From Strobilurus pachycystidiatus (taxonomy: Eukaryota; Basidiomycota; Agaricomycetes; Agaricales; Physalacriaceae): a DNA stretch of 64,000 nt. The position numbers were made by a program, and so were the translations under genes. Within the stretch, counting starts at the first letter, position 1. Each line of letters starts with the position of its first letter. A model generated the notes under the pieces. It made no database searches. It was not told where the DNA came from and saw only the letters and a list, made by a program, of their open reading frames with translations. Below, one piece after another: positions 46,403 to 56,208 of the stretch. The stretch is from positions 1,116,001 through 1,180,000 of the forward strand of contig JAHLMK010000012.1 of assembly GCA_019915135.1 (NCBI GenBank), in the 5' to 3' direction.

Positions 46403-49042
46403 TCAAGTACGAAGTCCGTGAGGTACAAGGGGAGGACGTCCAAAAACCTGATAAAAACATCTCACATAATGATATGCGAGGCGGTCTTCGGCGACGAGTT
46501 GCTCCCCCAGCTCCAGCGTCCCCTCGGCAAGACACCGAGTCCCTGCCCTGACCGTAGCTCTGTCCATCTCCGGCACACCACGCCACCCTCGCATCACCAG
46601 ATACAACTCCCCAAAAGCCTTGCGCCGCTCGGGGTGGAACTGGGAGCCGAATCCTTCATCGTCCATCTTGTCGAATGCTCCGGGAATGAGACTGCTCTCC
46701 CAGTAGCTCATGACACTCAGGATCCGTAGCTGACGATCCGCATACGATGAAGTATCCAGCTCGTTGAAGGTCTCGACGCTCTCCCTCTCCTCTCCCTCCT
46801 CCCGCTCCCCGTCAACGTCCATGATGGCCTCTGCAAATCCTTCCGGCTTGGTTTGATAGCAGCGGCGGTCGAGGGCGAGAAGTTCGAAACGGAAGTTGAT
46901 TTCAAAGAGTTCCCATAGGATCTCTTTGGAGATTCGAGGAGGTGGAACCCGATACGTCTCCAATTCCGTGCCGCGCCAGTCCACGATGGAGTGCTTGAGA
47001 TGGGAGATGTCGACCGTACCCTGATAGAAGATAAGTCATGAATATGTGTGTTGGCATGCTACTCACCTGAAGGCCACCCTTCTCAATGCATTCAGACAAG
47101 TCCTTCTTGGTCTCTTGGTGCAGCGCTTTCGAATGCCCATCTCCCTCGCTCGGATGGAGCTCGATGCCCAAGATTCGCCTCCAAGCGTTGGCCTTCAAAG
47201 GCTCGAAAGCGGATGACTGTAGGCGATAGTGGAGGACATGCCGAAGGCGGACATAGGCTGTGAACATGTACCCGCGGGTATGGTCCGTATCGACGCCGGC
47301 AATGACATTGGGGTCGGGCAGGGCGTAGCCAGCATTGATACCTGCCGCAGGAACCATTCGCGGCAATGTCGTGGTGTCCGCCTTTACGCTGGCAAGCGCT
47401 TTTGTCCAACTCCCAAGGGACCGAGGCATGAGAGGAGAATCCACATCCACAAATTTATCACGATCAACGCGAGGCGGACCTTTGGGCTTGGGCTTGGGCT
47501 TGGAGGCGGTTGGGCGCGAGGGTAGTGGATCTGTAGTGCTTAGGTCAGATGAATTGAGTGGAATTGAGGTTGAAGGAAACTTACAAGGTCTTTGGCTCTG
47601 TGCCGTGGTTGATGTGCCACTGCGACGCAATGGTCCGGCGGCGGAAGGGATAGATGCAGATGAGATGGAAGGATTGGAAGACGACGACGAATTATGAGAG
47701 GCAGCACCCGAAGAGGTTGACGCTGGAGCAATGGCAGTGCCTGATTTATCCGAAAAGAAATCTGGTGGGGAGGCGAGTTTTTTGATGTAGTGCGCCATTC
47801 CCCGATAGCGCTCCAAAGAGGCGATGCTCCCCTCGAAGACGACAGGATGCGGAGGAGTGGCGTGGTTGTAAGAGACGACGAAGTCTTTGGGGCGCATGTC
47901 CGGCGGGTATGTGACCCAGGTGTCGACTCTGAGACCCTCTTCAGCACCAATGGGGCGGCAGAGCCAGACAGGAACACCTCCCTAACAATGCTGTCAGTGT
48001 ATCATCATCTATTGACAACAAAACACATACTCGATACAGGCTTTCGGCAATATCTTTCTGGTCGGTCACTGCACCGACAACGTTCCGGACACCAACCCGT
48101 TTGGCAGTGACATCGCGAAAGATAGCTCGCACTTCGAGCAGCCAAGTCATGCGCGCCTCGACCTCAAGAATGAGACGCTGCAGCATGCACCACACCATGA
48201 CCGCCTCGTCGTAGCTGGAGGGGATGTCGAGGCGCCCAGCAAGATACTTCATGCGAGGGAAAACGTCGTGGAGGAAGGGATCACTCTTTAGCCTGTCCTT
48301 GTCCTCCGTGCCCGCCAGCTTCAAATTCTCGTCGGCAAGTCGCTTCTTCACTCGCCTCCAATGATCCTTCAAGATGTCGCAGAACGGGCGGTTTATGGAA
48401 CCAAGACCGGAAGATGCATCTCCCAGCTTGACGCGGTCGAAATGCGACTCCGTGGGGAGGAACCACAGAAGTTGCTCAGTGTGTTGAAGCTTGGACGGGT
48501 GGCGGATGAGGGCAAGATGAGCGACGGAATAGTCAAATGGTTGCGGATGGTAGAGAGGGTCGTCCGCGCCAAAGTGTCTGTCGGCAAGCATGGACGTGAC
48601 GTGGTTCTCGCGAGGATATGGTGGCAGCTCGATGTACTCGCAATTGGGAGAGGTTACGAACATGCGCTCTGCCTCATCAAAGTAGCCAACTTTGCCCTCG
48701 TAAGACTTGAGTGGGGCGTACTTGACGCGCGATGGGCCAACAGCAGCGGTATTGGATAAGAGGCGGCAGGAGTTGGATTTGAGGAGGAGCGGGACATAGT
48801 TGAAACGAGTGAAGATCTAGCAGAACACGGATTAGGTCGATATCACAGAGATTCATGAGAGTACGCACGGGAGCAAAGGATACGATGATCAGGCCTCCGA
48901 CTCGCGTGAAGAACGAGAGCAAATATCTAGACCCCAGTAATGAGCTCACTGTCAGCGCTTGGCCAGAACAGACATACCGAACCCAAAGTTGTGCTGATCT
49001 GGGTGCCCGTTCGATTGCGGAACGAGGGCGGGATTTCTGCAT
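46403..49042 (-). CDS. Agaricomycete-type hypothetical protein
   Basis: Roughly 720 residues from about seven exons, read from MQKSRPRSAIERAP at 49042. Landmarks in order are SQLWVR-like SAQLWVR|YLLSFF, IFTRFNYVPLLLKSNSC, FDEAERMFVTSPNCEYIELP, DRVKLGDASSGLGSINRPFC, LEVEARMTWLLEVRAIFRDV, a Ser/Lys-Pro low-complexity linker (KPKPKPKGPP), DTDHTRGYMFTAYVRLRHVL and LGEQLVAEDRLAYHYVRCFY near the end. The mix of many aromatic, charged helices with a low-complexity middle is like proteins found in many copies in mushroom genomes, with no known function. No catalytic motif is seen. It is divergent from the inverted repeat and hAT element 2. The 5' exon choice is tentative. Confidence 0.6.
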
Positions 49043-49301
49043 GAAGAAATATTAGAACTGACACAAATATCGCACGATGCTGGTTGGGCAGGAGACACAC
49101 ATACCTGGTAAAAGAGCTGTGTATATAATGGTGCCCGCCTTGCCGGCTGCTAGGTGGACTGCTGGAGCGATCCAAATCAGTACGCGCCTTGCTTAGGACA
49201 AATGATAAAGGGACGTACCTTGATCGAAATTGGGGCCGCACTCCTGGTCACCGATTGCGCCTGGATCCTGATCGAACAGACGCCAAAAGGCCGCGGCGGC
49301 G

Positions 49302-49449
49302 CAGTGACAGACGATGAGTCTGCACACCAGAGTAGAGGAAATGAGCAGAACTCGGCGATAATCCGAGGTTCTGAGGCCGCAGCGAAAATTATTCGCGTTG
49401 GTAGAGGAGGATACACACCACTGACGATGAGACAGTGGTGGGCGGCGGC
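49302..49449 (+). repeat. Inverted repeat, left arm (148 bp)
   Basis: Runs CAGTGACAGACGATGAGTCTG to GACAGTGGTGGGCGGCGGC. It is the near-exact reverse complement of 49678-49813 except for a 12-base insertion (a run near 49325-49340) and about two substitutions. Read on the minus strand it encodes YPPLPTRIIFAA.SEPRIIAE, which the right arm encodes on the plus strand. The 228-nt spacer makes a long hairpin possible. Confidence 0.9.
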
Positions 49450-49677
49450 GAATGAGGAGGCAGGGCGGCGGCGGCAAGGCGGGACAGTGGTGGTGGGGAG
49501 TTGAGAGTGGGGATGATCTTTGCCCTAATTGGCGTGTCAAGCCCCGGGTCGCCGTCATGCCGTGCCACCAGCCACAAACATGTTTGGCGCGGCATCACGG
49601 CACTGCTGTGCAAGAAATTTCCCAAGTCCGCTCCGTTCCCTCAACCACACCACCACCCCGCCGTTTTCTTGCCTCCT

Positions 49678-49813
49678 GCCGCCGCCCACCACTGTCTCAT
49701 CGTCAGTGGTGTGTATCCTCCTCTACCAACGCGAATAATTTTCGCTGCGCCCTCAGAACCTCGGATTATCGCCGAGTTCTGCTCATTCGGTGCAGACTCA
49801 TCGTCTGTCACTG
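49678..49813 (-). repeat. Inverted repeat, right arm (136 bp)
   Basis: Reverse complement of 49302-49449. It ends CTCATCGTCTGTCACTG, so the whole structure is bounded by CAGTG...CACTG, as in hAT-type terminal repeats; however the flanking 8 bp (GCGGCG-rich against TATCCTCC) do not match, so no target duplication is seen. It lies about 540 bp upstream of the transposase start of hAT element 2. Confidence 0.9.
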
Positions 49814-52800
49814 TATCCTCCCTCTTGTTCGGACGTTGGACGCTCCTCGGCGCGGACTCAGCATTGCAGCTTAGGTGCGTCCGCTTTTCTCATGTCTTCG
49901 CGTGCTCTGATTAATTTGCCGGCGCATAGCTGTAACTCGGACTTTTCGTACGCGTCCTCTCCAGCGGCACCGCAGATACCGCCCCATTGCGTCCATCAGG
50001 TATGTCTACCTTGCTTCCCGGACTCTAGGCCGAGCAGCAGCGTACGCGTGCCGACTTTGGACTACGACGGAAACTGCGCGCTCTTGCTTGTCCGTTTGCG
50101 ATGATTTGGCATTGCTCATACGATGATTTTCAGATCTCTGTGATCTCTCCCTCGCGCATATCGCGCCCTACCGGTAAGTTAACTGCCCCATATCTTAATC
50201 CTCAACGTGACTGACGCATTGGCCAGCTCTTTACTACCTATATCACGGTCCTTCTGTGGATATATTATCATCCATATACATACATGTAGGTTCCCGCCTG
50301 CACGAGTCCACACTTTGTACTCATAACGACCTTTCAGTCAAATAATCACTCTCGATGCCGCCCAGAGTCAACCGACCCCCCAAAGCCGCTGGCAAATCCT
50401 CCAAACAGTCCGACGCCCCCGCCACGACCAACAAGAAGGCGGCGTCTAAGCCAGTGCCTGATGCGACGCCCAAACCGGCGGCTAAATCTACCACCAAACC
50501 CAAGATGAAGGCAGCGGGCGCCAAGGACGCACTCAATCCCAACGGCACAGCGGCGCGTGTCACCAAGCGCAAGCCCAAGCTCGGCGAGCAGGAGGAGACG
50601 GAGGAAGAGGAGGAGCCGAAGAAGAAGCGCAGGGTCACGCCGGCGAGGAAGGAGAAGCTGAAGGTCAAGAAGAAGGTGGCCAAGAAGAGTGGACGCCGAG
50701 GGATAAACGTTAGCAAGCTTCATGAACTGGACGCAGAGGAGCAGGAGGTTGAGCGCCCCATCCTTGGTATGTGCTTCATCATTCTCCCACTCAGCTTTGT
50801 CGAGACTTAACACATCTACAGCTGCCCTCTTGAATCCCAAAAACCCCAAGAAGAAATCGCCCGCTTACGAGCACTTCGAGAAGGATGTCCGCATCTTGAA
50901 AGACGACGACGGCCGAGTTTATCACGTCTTTCGCTGCCCCCAGTCAGTAATTTATAAATTTATCGATCAGGATCTGACCGTTTGATAGCACTGGCTCTAC
51001 CTACTCGCGCCGTTCGGAGGAGCGCTCGACCAGCAATCTACAACGTCACGCCATCGGATGCGACACCAGCCGACTCCAGGAGGCCAAAGGCGGCAAGCAG
51101 CCTAAAATCGACGAGAAGTTTTCCAAGTATACCAAGGGTGGTCTTCGCATGCGACTCACCGAGTGGGTGACTCGCCGCCATCGCCCCGATATCATCGTCG
51201 AAGACCCCGAACTCCGCGAGATCTTTGTCTACCTCAATCCCGAGTGCGAGCCCCCCAGTGCGTCCACTCTCCGCCGCGACGTCAAGGAGACCGTTCGCAT
51301 GACGCGCGAAGCCGTCCAAAAACTCCTTGACGAGTACGTCGGTCGATTCAACCTTATATTCGACGCGTGGACTTCCCCCAACGGTTTTGAGCTCCTCGGA
51401 GTGATCGCCAACTTCATTCACGACGGGATCATCTACAACGTCGTCCTCGATATGCTCGAGCTCACCGAGTCGCACACAGGTGCCTACCTTGCCACGCGCA
51501 TCTATTCCCTCCTCCAGGAGTTCAACATCCAGGATCGTATCTTGGGGATGGTTGGCGACAACGCCTCCAATAACGACAAGATGCTGAAGGAGCTTGACGA
51601 GCTCTTCGGTCTTTCCAACCTGGCCGGCTCCGGGACACAAGTGAGGTGCTTTGGCCACATTCTCAACCTCGTCTACAAGGCCGTATGCTCTGTTTTCAAT
51701 AAATCCAAGCCGAAGAAAAAGAAGGATAGGGAGGGGGTGGAGGAAGAGGGAGAAGAAGAGGAGGAGGAGCAGCCCGAAGATGAGGAGGATGAGGATGACG
51801 AGGAGGATGAGGACGACAGGTCAGCGAGACTGTCGACGAATCCAGAACGTGAGGCGGAGGAGGAGGAGATGCTTGCCGAGATTGGGTTCGGGCCACACAC
51901 TGTGAAGGAACTCACGCCAGAAGAGAAAAAGGATGCTATTGCTATGATGACGAAGGTATGCAGTTCTTTCCTTTTCGTCTTCCTCAACTAACCGTCGTTT
52001 AGATTGTCAAACTAGGTCACCGCTGCGCCAACAAGAACGTACTCCAGACCCGCCTGGCGGAGCTTTGCGAGAAGTACGGCATCTCCGTCACTAAGATGGT
52101 CAAGCGCGTCGCCACTCGTTGGAATACCATGTACGGCGTCGTCGACCGTGCCATCGATCTTCGTCGTCCCCTTGACGCACTTGTCATGCTTCCGGAGTGC
52201 AACAAGGGGAAGAGGTCGACGCACCTCAAACGGTTCAAGCTCACGGACACACAGTGGTCCCTACTCGACCACCTCCTCCCAATCCTTAGCATCCTCGACT
52301 TTGCCACCACGGAGATCTCATCATCGTCATATCCCACACTCCACGATGTCATCCCCAAGATCGACACGCTCTACAAGGAGCTTGAGCAGATGCTCGACGA
52401 TGACACCCTGCCCACCATCATCCACCACGCCGTTGCCAAGGGCCTCGCTGTTCTCGACAAGTACTACGCCAAGAGCGATGACTCTATTATGTGGAGGACC
52501 TCAATGAGTAAGTCGTCCTCTGGTTTTTTTGTCTATAGATACTGATCATGTTACAGTTCTACATCCCAAACTTAAACAAAAATACTTTCGCGAGCATTTC
52601 TGGCCGCAAGCATGGATCACGGCGGCCTTGGACACTGCCCGCCATACATGGGAGACATACTACAAGCCGACGGTCTCTGTTACGACACCAACAACTGCCA
52701 CGTCAGATGACTTGCCTGCCCCCGCCCCCGCCGCGTCTCGCACTGCTAAGAAGAAGGAACGGTACAATCCTTACACCAAGAGACGAGAAGCGGAGGAGCA

Positions 52801-53519
52801 AGAGGCCGCGGCTATGCAGCAGGAGGATGCGTTCGAGGAGTACATTACAGCGTCCGCTGATGCCACCGTTACCGATCCTATCGCGTATTGGGTTGCTCGA
52901 CTTCCCGGCCGCAAGGCAAAGGTCATCACATCCCAGAACGCTCTCGCCCGCATGGCTCTGGACTTCCTTGCCTGTCCAGCCACTTCCACCCCTGTCGAAC
53001 GCCTCTTCTCTCACGGAGGACTTGTCGTCAGCAAGCGTCGCCACAACTTGACCGTCGACTCCGTTCGTGAAAGTACCATTCTTCAAAACTGGCTGGGGAT
53101 TGACGGCCTTGTCCCGCGGAAGGCAATCATTCGTCGCCTCAACAACTACGCATCTCGTAAACCTGGGAAGGATGAGGTCAATGAGGAAGTTATCGACGTT
53201 GATGCGGAAGGCGATGTCGAGATGGGCGACGATACTTGTGACGGTTCTGTGATTGACCTCGACGCTTCTGATGAGGAGGAGGATGATGCAGCTGACAATG
53301 TATACGAGGATGACCTGGAGTACATGAACCAGGATGGGTATAGTACATGTACTAGTTTTGCTGCTGGAAGTGATGATGAGGATGATGAGGAGGAGGAAGA
53401 GGAGTAACGGACTATCACTTTCATTGAATCTTATTAATTACATTTATATACTACAAGGACATTACTTATATACAAGTACTCTCATATACATGCACTTTGA
53501 CACTTTTATTTTGTTGAAG
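49814..53519 (+). mobile_element. hAT DNA transposon 2, transposase intact (limits approximate)
   Basis: Limits are set only by what surrounds it: the inverted repeat on the left and the GATCCG-rich segment B on the right. Terminal repeats and target duplication could not be fixed. The transposase frame is uninterrupted once introns are removed, so this copy may be, or recently was, autonomous. Confidence 0.55.
50355..53407 (+). CDS. hAT transposase (BED finger, DDE, dimerisation domain)
   Basis: Exons 50355-50766, 50822-50941, 50988-51955, 52003-52507 and 52557-53407 join in phase to 951 residues. The N-terminus is Lys/Pro-rich and basic (DNA binding or NLS). A BED-like segment SPAYEHFEKDVRILKDDD..FRCP follows. 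The RNase H-like core has LIFDAWTSPNGFELLGVIAN (first Asp), GMVGDNASNNDKM (second Asp), a ~60 residue Glu/Asp run, KMVKRVATRWNTMYGVVDRA, and the C-terminal hAT dimerisation motif LDFLACPATSTPVERLFSHG with the catalytic Glu. An acidic tail ends the protein. All three metal ligands are present, so activity is possible. Differences from element 1 are large, so the two are not recent copies. Confidence 0.93.
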
Positions 53520-53682
53520 TATCCTTGAATAAACCGTGATCCGAGGTTCAGTGCATGGACTCGATCCGTGAATAATCCGAACCGAGGATACGGTTCACTC
53601 GAATGATCCGGATATATGATAGAGTTAAGGTTTATTAATTTTTGTCATAAGTATCCGCTTCAAGGATCACGGATCGGATCTT
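53520..53682. repeat. GATCCG-rich fold-back segment B
   Basis: Palindrome-like segment rich in GATCCG/CGGATC, with TAGAGTTAAGGTTTATT and an AAGTATCC/GGATACTT pair at its ends. It shares words and overall order with segment A at 45.9-46.1 kb, where it stands in the opposite orientation relative to the chromodomain-like 22 bp. It lies directly after the stop codon of the chromodomain gene. Confidence 0.55.
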
Positions 53683-54165
53683 TCAATAACTCGTGAGGAT
53701 CTCTACTCTGAAGTTGCAGAGGGTGTCGAGGGCTTGGAAAGTTTCGAACATGTCCTCCGACACCCACCTATGTACAATTTGAATAAGCGATACCGATTAA
53801 CAAAGCTCTTTCACTGACGAGTTGTGCTCCGGTGCCCAATCCTGCCACTTAAGACAGTACTCCCAATCGTTCTCCCCTACCCTCTTAATAGCTACAACAG
53901 CCTCTAGGCCAGTGTGAGTCGGGTGTGGTGGGGATGACACCTGGGTCTATCACTCACCAAAGGGCCAGGTCTCGTCGACACCCAGTCCTGCTCTATCTCC
54001 AGAGCCTGTGTCCGAGGGTTCGTCGCTCTCAGGGTGGGCTGCCCCGGGATCGACTGGTTCTTTCTTTGCACGAGAAGCGGCCTGACTTCTGAGCAGACGC
54101 TGCGTCGCGTACTCAGGAGAGCGTGCTGGCTTTGTCTGGCGTCGAGGCGTCCTAGGCATCGCCAA
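53683..54165 (-). CDS. Small chromodomain protein (125 aa)
   Basis: Exons 54165-53958, 53903-53819 and 53767-53683 join in phase to 125 residues. After a basic, Ser/Glu-rich N-terminal half (RTPRRQTKPARSPEY, ASRAKKEPVDPG) comes a chromodomain-like AIKRVGENDWEYCLKWQDWA followed by PEHNSWVSEDMFETF, which fits the pattern Y-L-V-K-W-x-G-W...N-x-W-V. The canonical first aromatic cage position (V-x-x-I) is degenerate, so methyl-lysine binding is uncertain. It may be the stand-alone relative of a transposon chromodomain or a small heterochromatin factor. It is divergent from the next plus-strand gene (305 bp between starts). Its last 22 bp recur at the breakpoint of hAT element 1. Confidence 0.7.
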
Positions 54166-54469
54166 GTGGGTCGTGAGTTCTGCTAAGATGTGGGTGATGG
54201 AAGTGTGTAGAGCAACACATTATCACCCGGTTTCCCAGTAAATGGAATTGTGCCACTGCTCCCAGCAATGCAGAAACGCGGGCATTCTCTATGTTAACGC
54301 TCCCGGTAGTGCCATATGTGCCCTCGCGATCGCCGGCAACTGCTGGCGGCTATCTCTATTTCCGATCGCCCTTCGGAAATAATGCTTGTAAAGGGATTTA
54401 ACGCCAGCGGCAAAAGCGACAAGCCATTAGACCATACCACATCCATCTCCCTCGTTCCACATCACCGAC

Positions 54470-56040
54470 ATGCCAAGCTCTCAGGCCTCTCAAGGCACTC
54501 TCATCAACGGCGCCCTCGACACCTTACAAGAAGAGATTCAAATGCTCGTTGACACTCCTGACTTCCAGTTCACCCAAAATACCAACGCACAGCGGCATCA
54601 CCTACGACGTGCCACACATCGTCGCCTTACCGACGTTCTTGCGATGGTTCCACCACCAACTCCGGAAGCTCCTCCGGGGCGAGAGACACCCGACTCTACA
54701 CCACGTCATCGCACCCAACAGACAAATCGCCCTACGGGTTCCATGCCGTCTCAACCCCAGGCAGCAGGTCTTGATCCATCCACGGCTGCGAGGTGGCTGG
54801 CCATCCAAGAGAAGGCTCGGCAATTGGGTCCCATCGACGCCCAAACATTTACACGAAGAATCTGGAATTCCCCTCCAGAAAGACTCACCACCGAAGCCGT
54901 TGAGGATGAAGCGTTGGTTTGCCTGCTTCGAGGTTACCAGGATGAACCGGGAAATTGGGTGCACATCTCACCTCATGTCATCTTGGAGTTCCCGCTTTGC
55001 TGAAGTCTTGACTAGAGAGATGGTATAGCACAGTTCAAGAACCCTCTCGGCGACTACTTGAACAATTTAGTATTCCCAGATGACGACCTTGAGTATGTCA
55101 ACCAGTTGTTCGTGGTGCGTATCTCGCGTGGTGTTTCACCCCCACGACTGGATTGTTTCTTCGGCAGGAATTTCTCGACGCTGACCGCCAGAATCAAATC
55201 CAAACCTTTCTCTTCCACATCGTTAGCTTCATCAAACAACGATACTTTGTCGATGCACTCATGATGTGCGAAGAATTCAGCGAACAAGACAGCTTTGCTG
55301 CCCGCAGGTACCACGAACACATTGCCACACACCAGCTGGGTGGTATTGCGTGCCGGATTCAGGATGCGGCAACCCCTCCCAAGGAAAGGGAGGAGCTCAG
55401 GAAGCGTATTGCGAGGTGGAAGCGTACGCTGGCGAAGCTGTTCGAGGCTTCCCTCGACCAGGCAGACCTGTTATACGACTTGTATGGTGCAGTAAGTACG
55501 AAATCATGTCGACAGCAGTACGTGACTTACTCCCCATTACCAGTTCGGGGCCACTATGCTCCTGGATCCCTTCTGGCATGCTCCTTGGTTGGGGCAGTCC
55601 TCTTGCACCAAAAGTTTTCACAAGCTAGTACGCCATGCATGCGCAGAGCACCCGCTGGAGCATCAAGCGCTGAGCGATGCGCACTATGTGCTCCGCGAGT
55701 TCGTGAGTGTCTTGGGGGGTGAGGAAACTGTTGAATTGGTGGATGTCTGGCATAAAGGTTATCCCCCGAACAACTACATCGAGACGAACACTCCCGCACC
55801 TGCTTAGTGTGGCGAAACGGTCCGAAGTTCGACTCCATGGACCAGTCCAGTCCTTTCCGCCGTGTTTATCTGCTGGAGAAGGTCGACGACGTGGGCCCCT
55901 GCGAATATCCAGCTTGGCAGTGGGGACGGCGTGATTCTAGTCGCGTCGCACCCAAGGGCAATCAGCTTCCGCGGCTGATGAGAAGTGGCGTGGCCAGGTC
56001 GTTTCTTCTGGATCCAAGGGAGATTGGGCGTGCACCGTAG
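54470..56040 (+). CDS. Agaricomycete-type hypothetical protein, 5 exons
   Basis: Exons 54470-54958, 55034-55114, 55168-55491, 55544-55757 and 55808-56040 join in phase to 446 residues. The N-terminal ~120 residues are Pro/Ser/Gln-rich and disordered. Folded-looking parts follow: TFTRRIWNSPPERLTTEAVE, LGDYLNNLVFPDDDLEYVNQ, QTFLFHIVSFIKQRYFVDAL, KRIARWKRTLAKLFEASLDQ, FGATMLLDPFWHAPWLGQSS, and a last exon FRRVYLLEKVDDVGPCEYPA ending RSFLLDPREIGRAP. The last intron has a weak GTTATC donor; without it the protein ends early at a TAG at 55805. I see no catalytic motif. It is probably paired with the gene at 56209, as such genes are often adjacent in multicopy sets. Confidence 0.6.
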
Positions 56041-56208
56041 AACAGTAGCACGAAGGATGGTTTAAGTCCCATTGGAGGAAACTTGGGTTTGGAGGTGCAT
56101 AGTCGGTATGTACTTATAGAACAAGGACATCTGATCTGTGGCAGTGTTTGGCTCCGTGTTTGTATCCGCTCTCTCAATACACTGCTACCACGACGTCTTC
56201 ACTCTGCC

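Noticed and set aside
49302..49813. Terminal inverted repeats of hAT element 2 itself
   Set aside because: Both arms lie on the left side; no CACTG-ended partner was found right of the transposase, and flanks show no 8-bp duplication.
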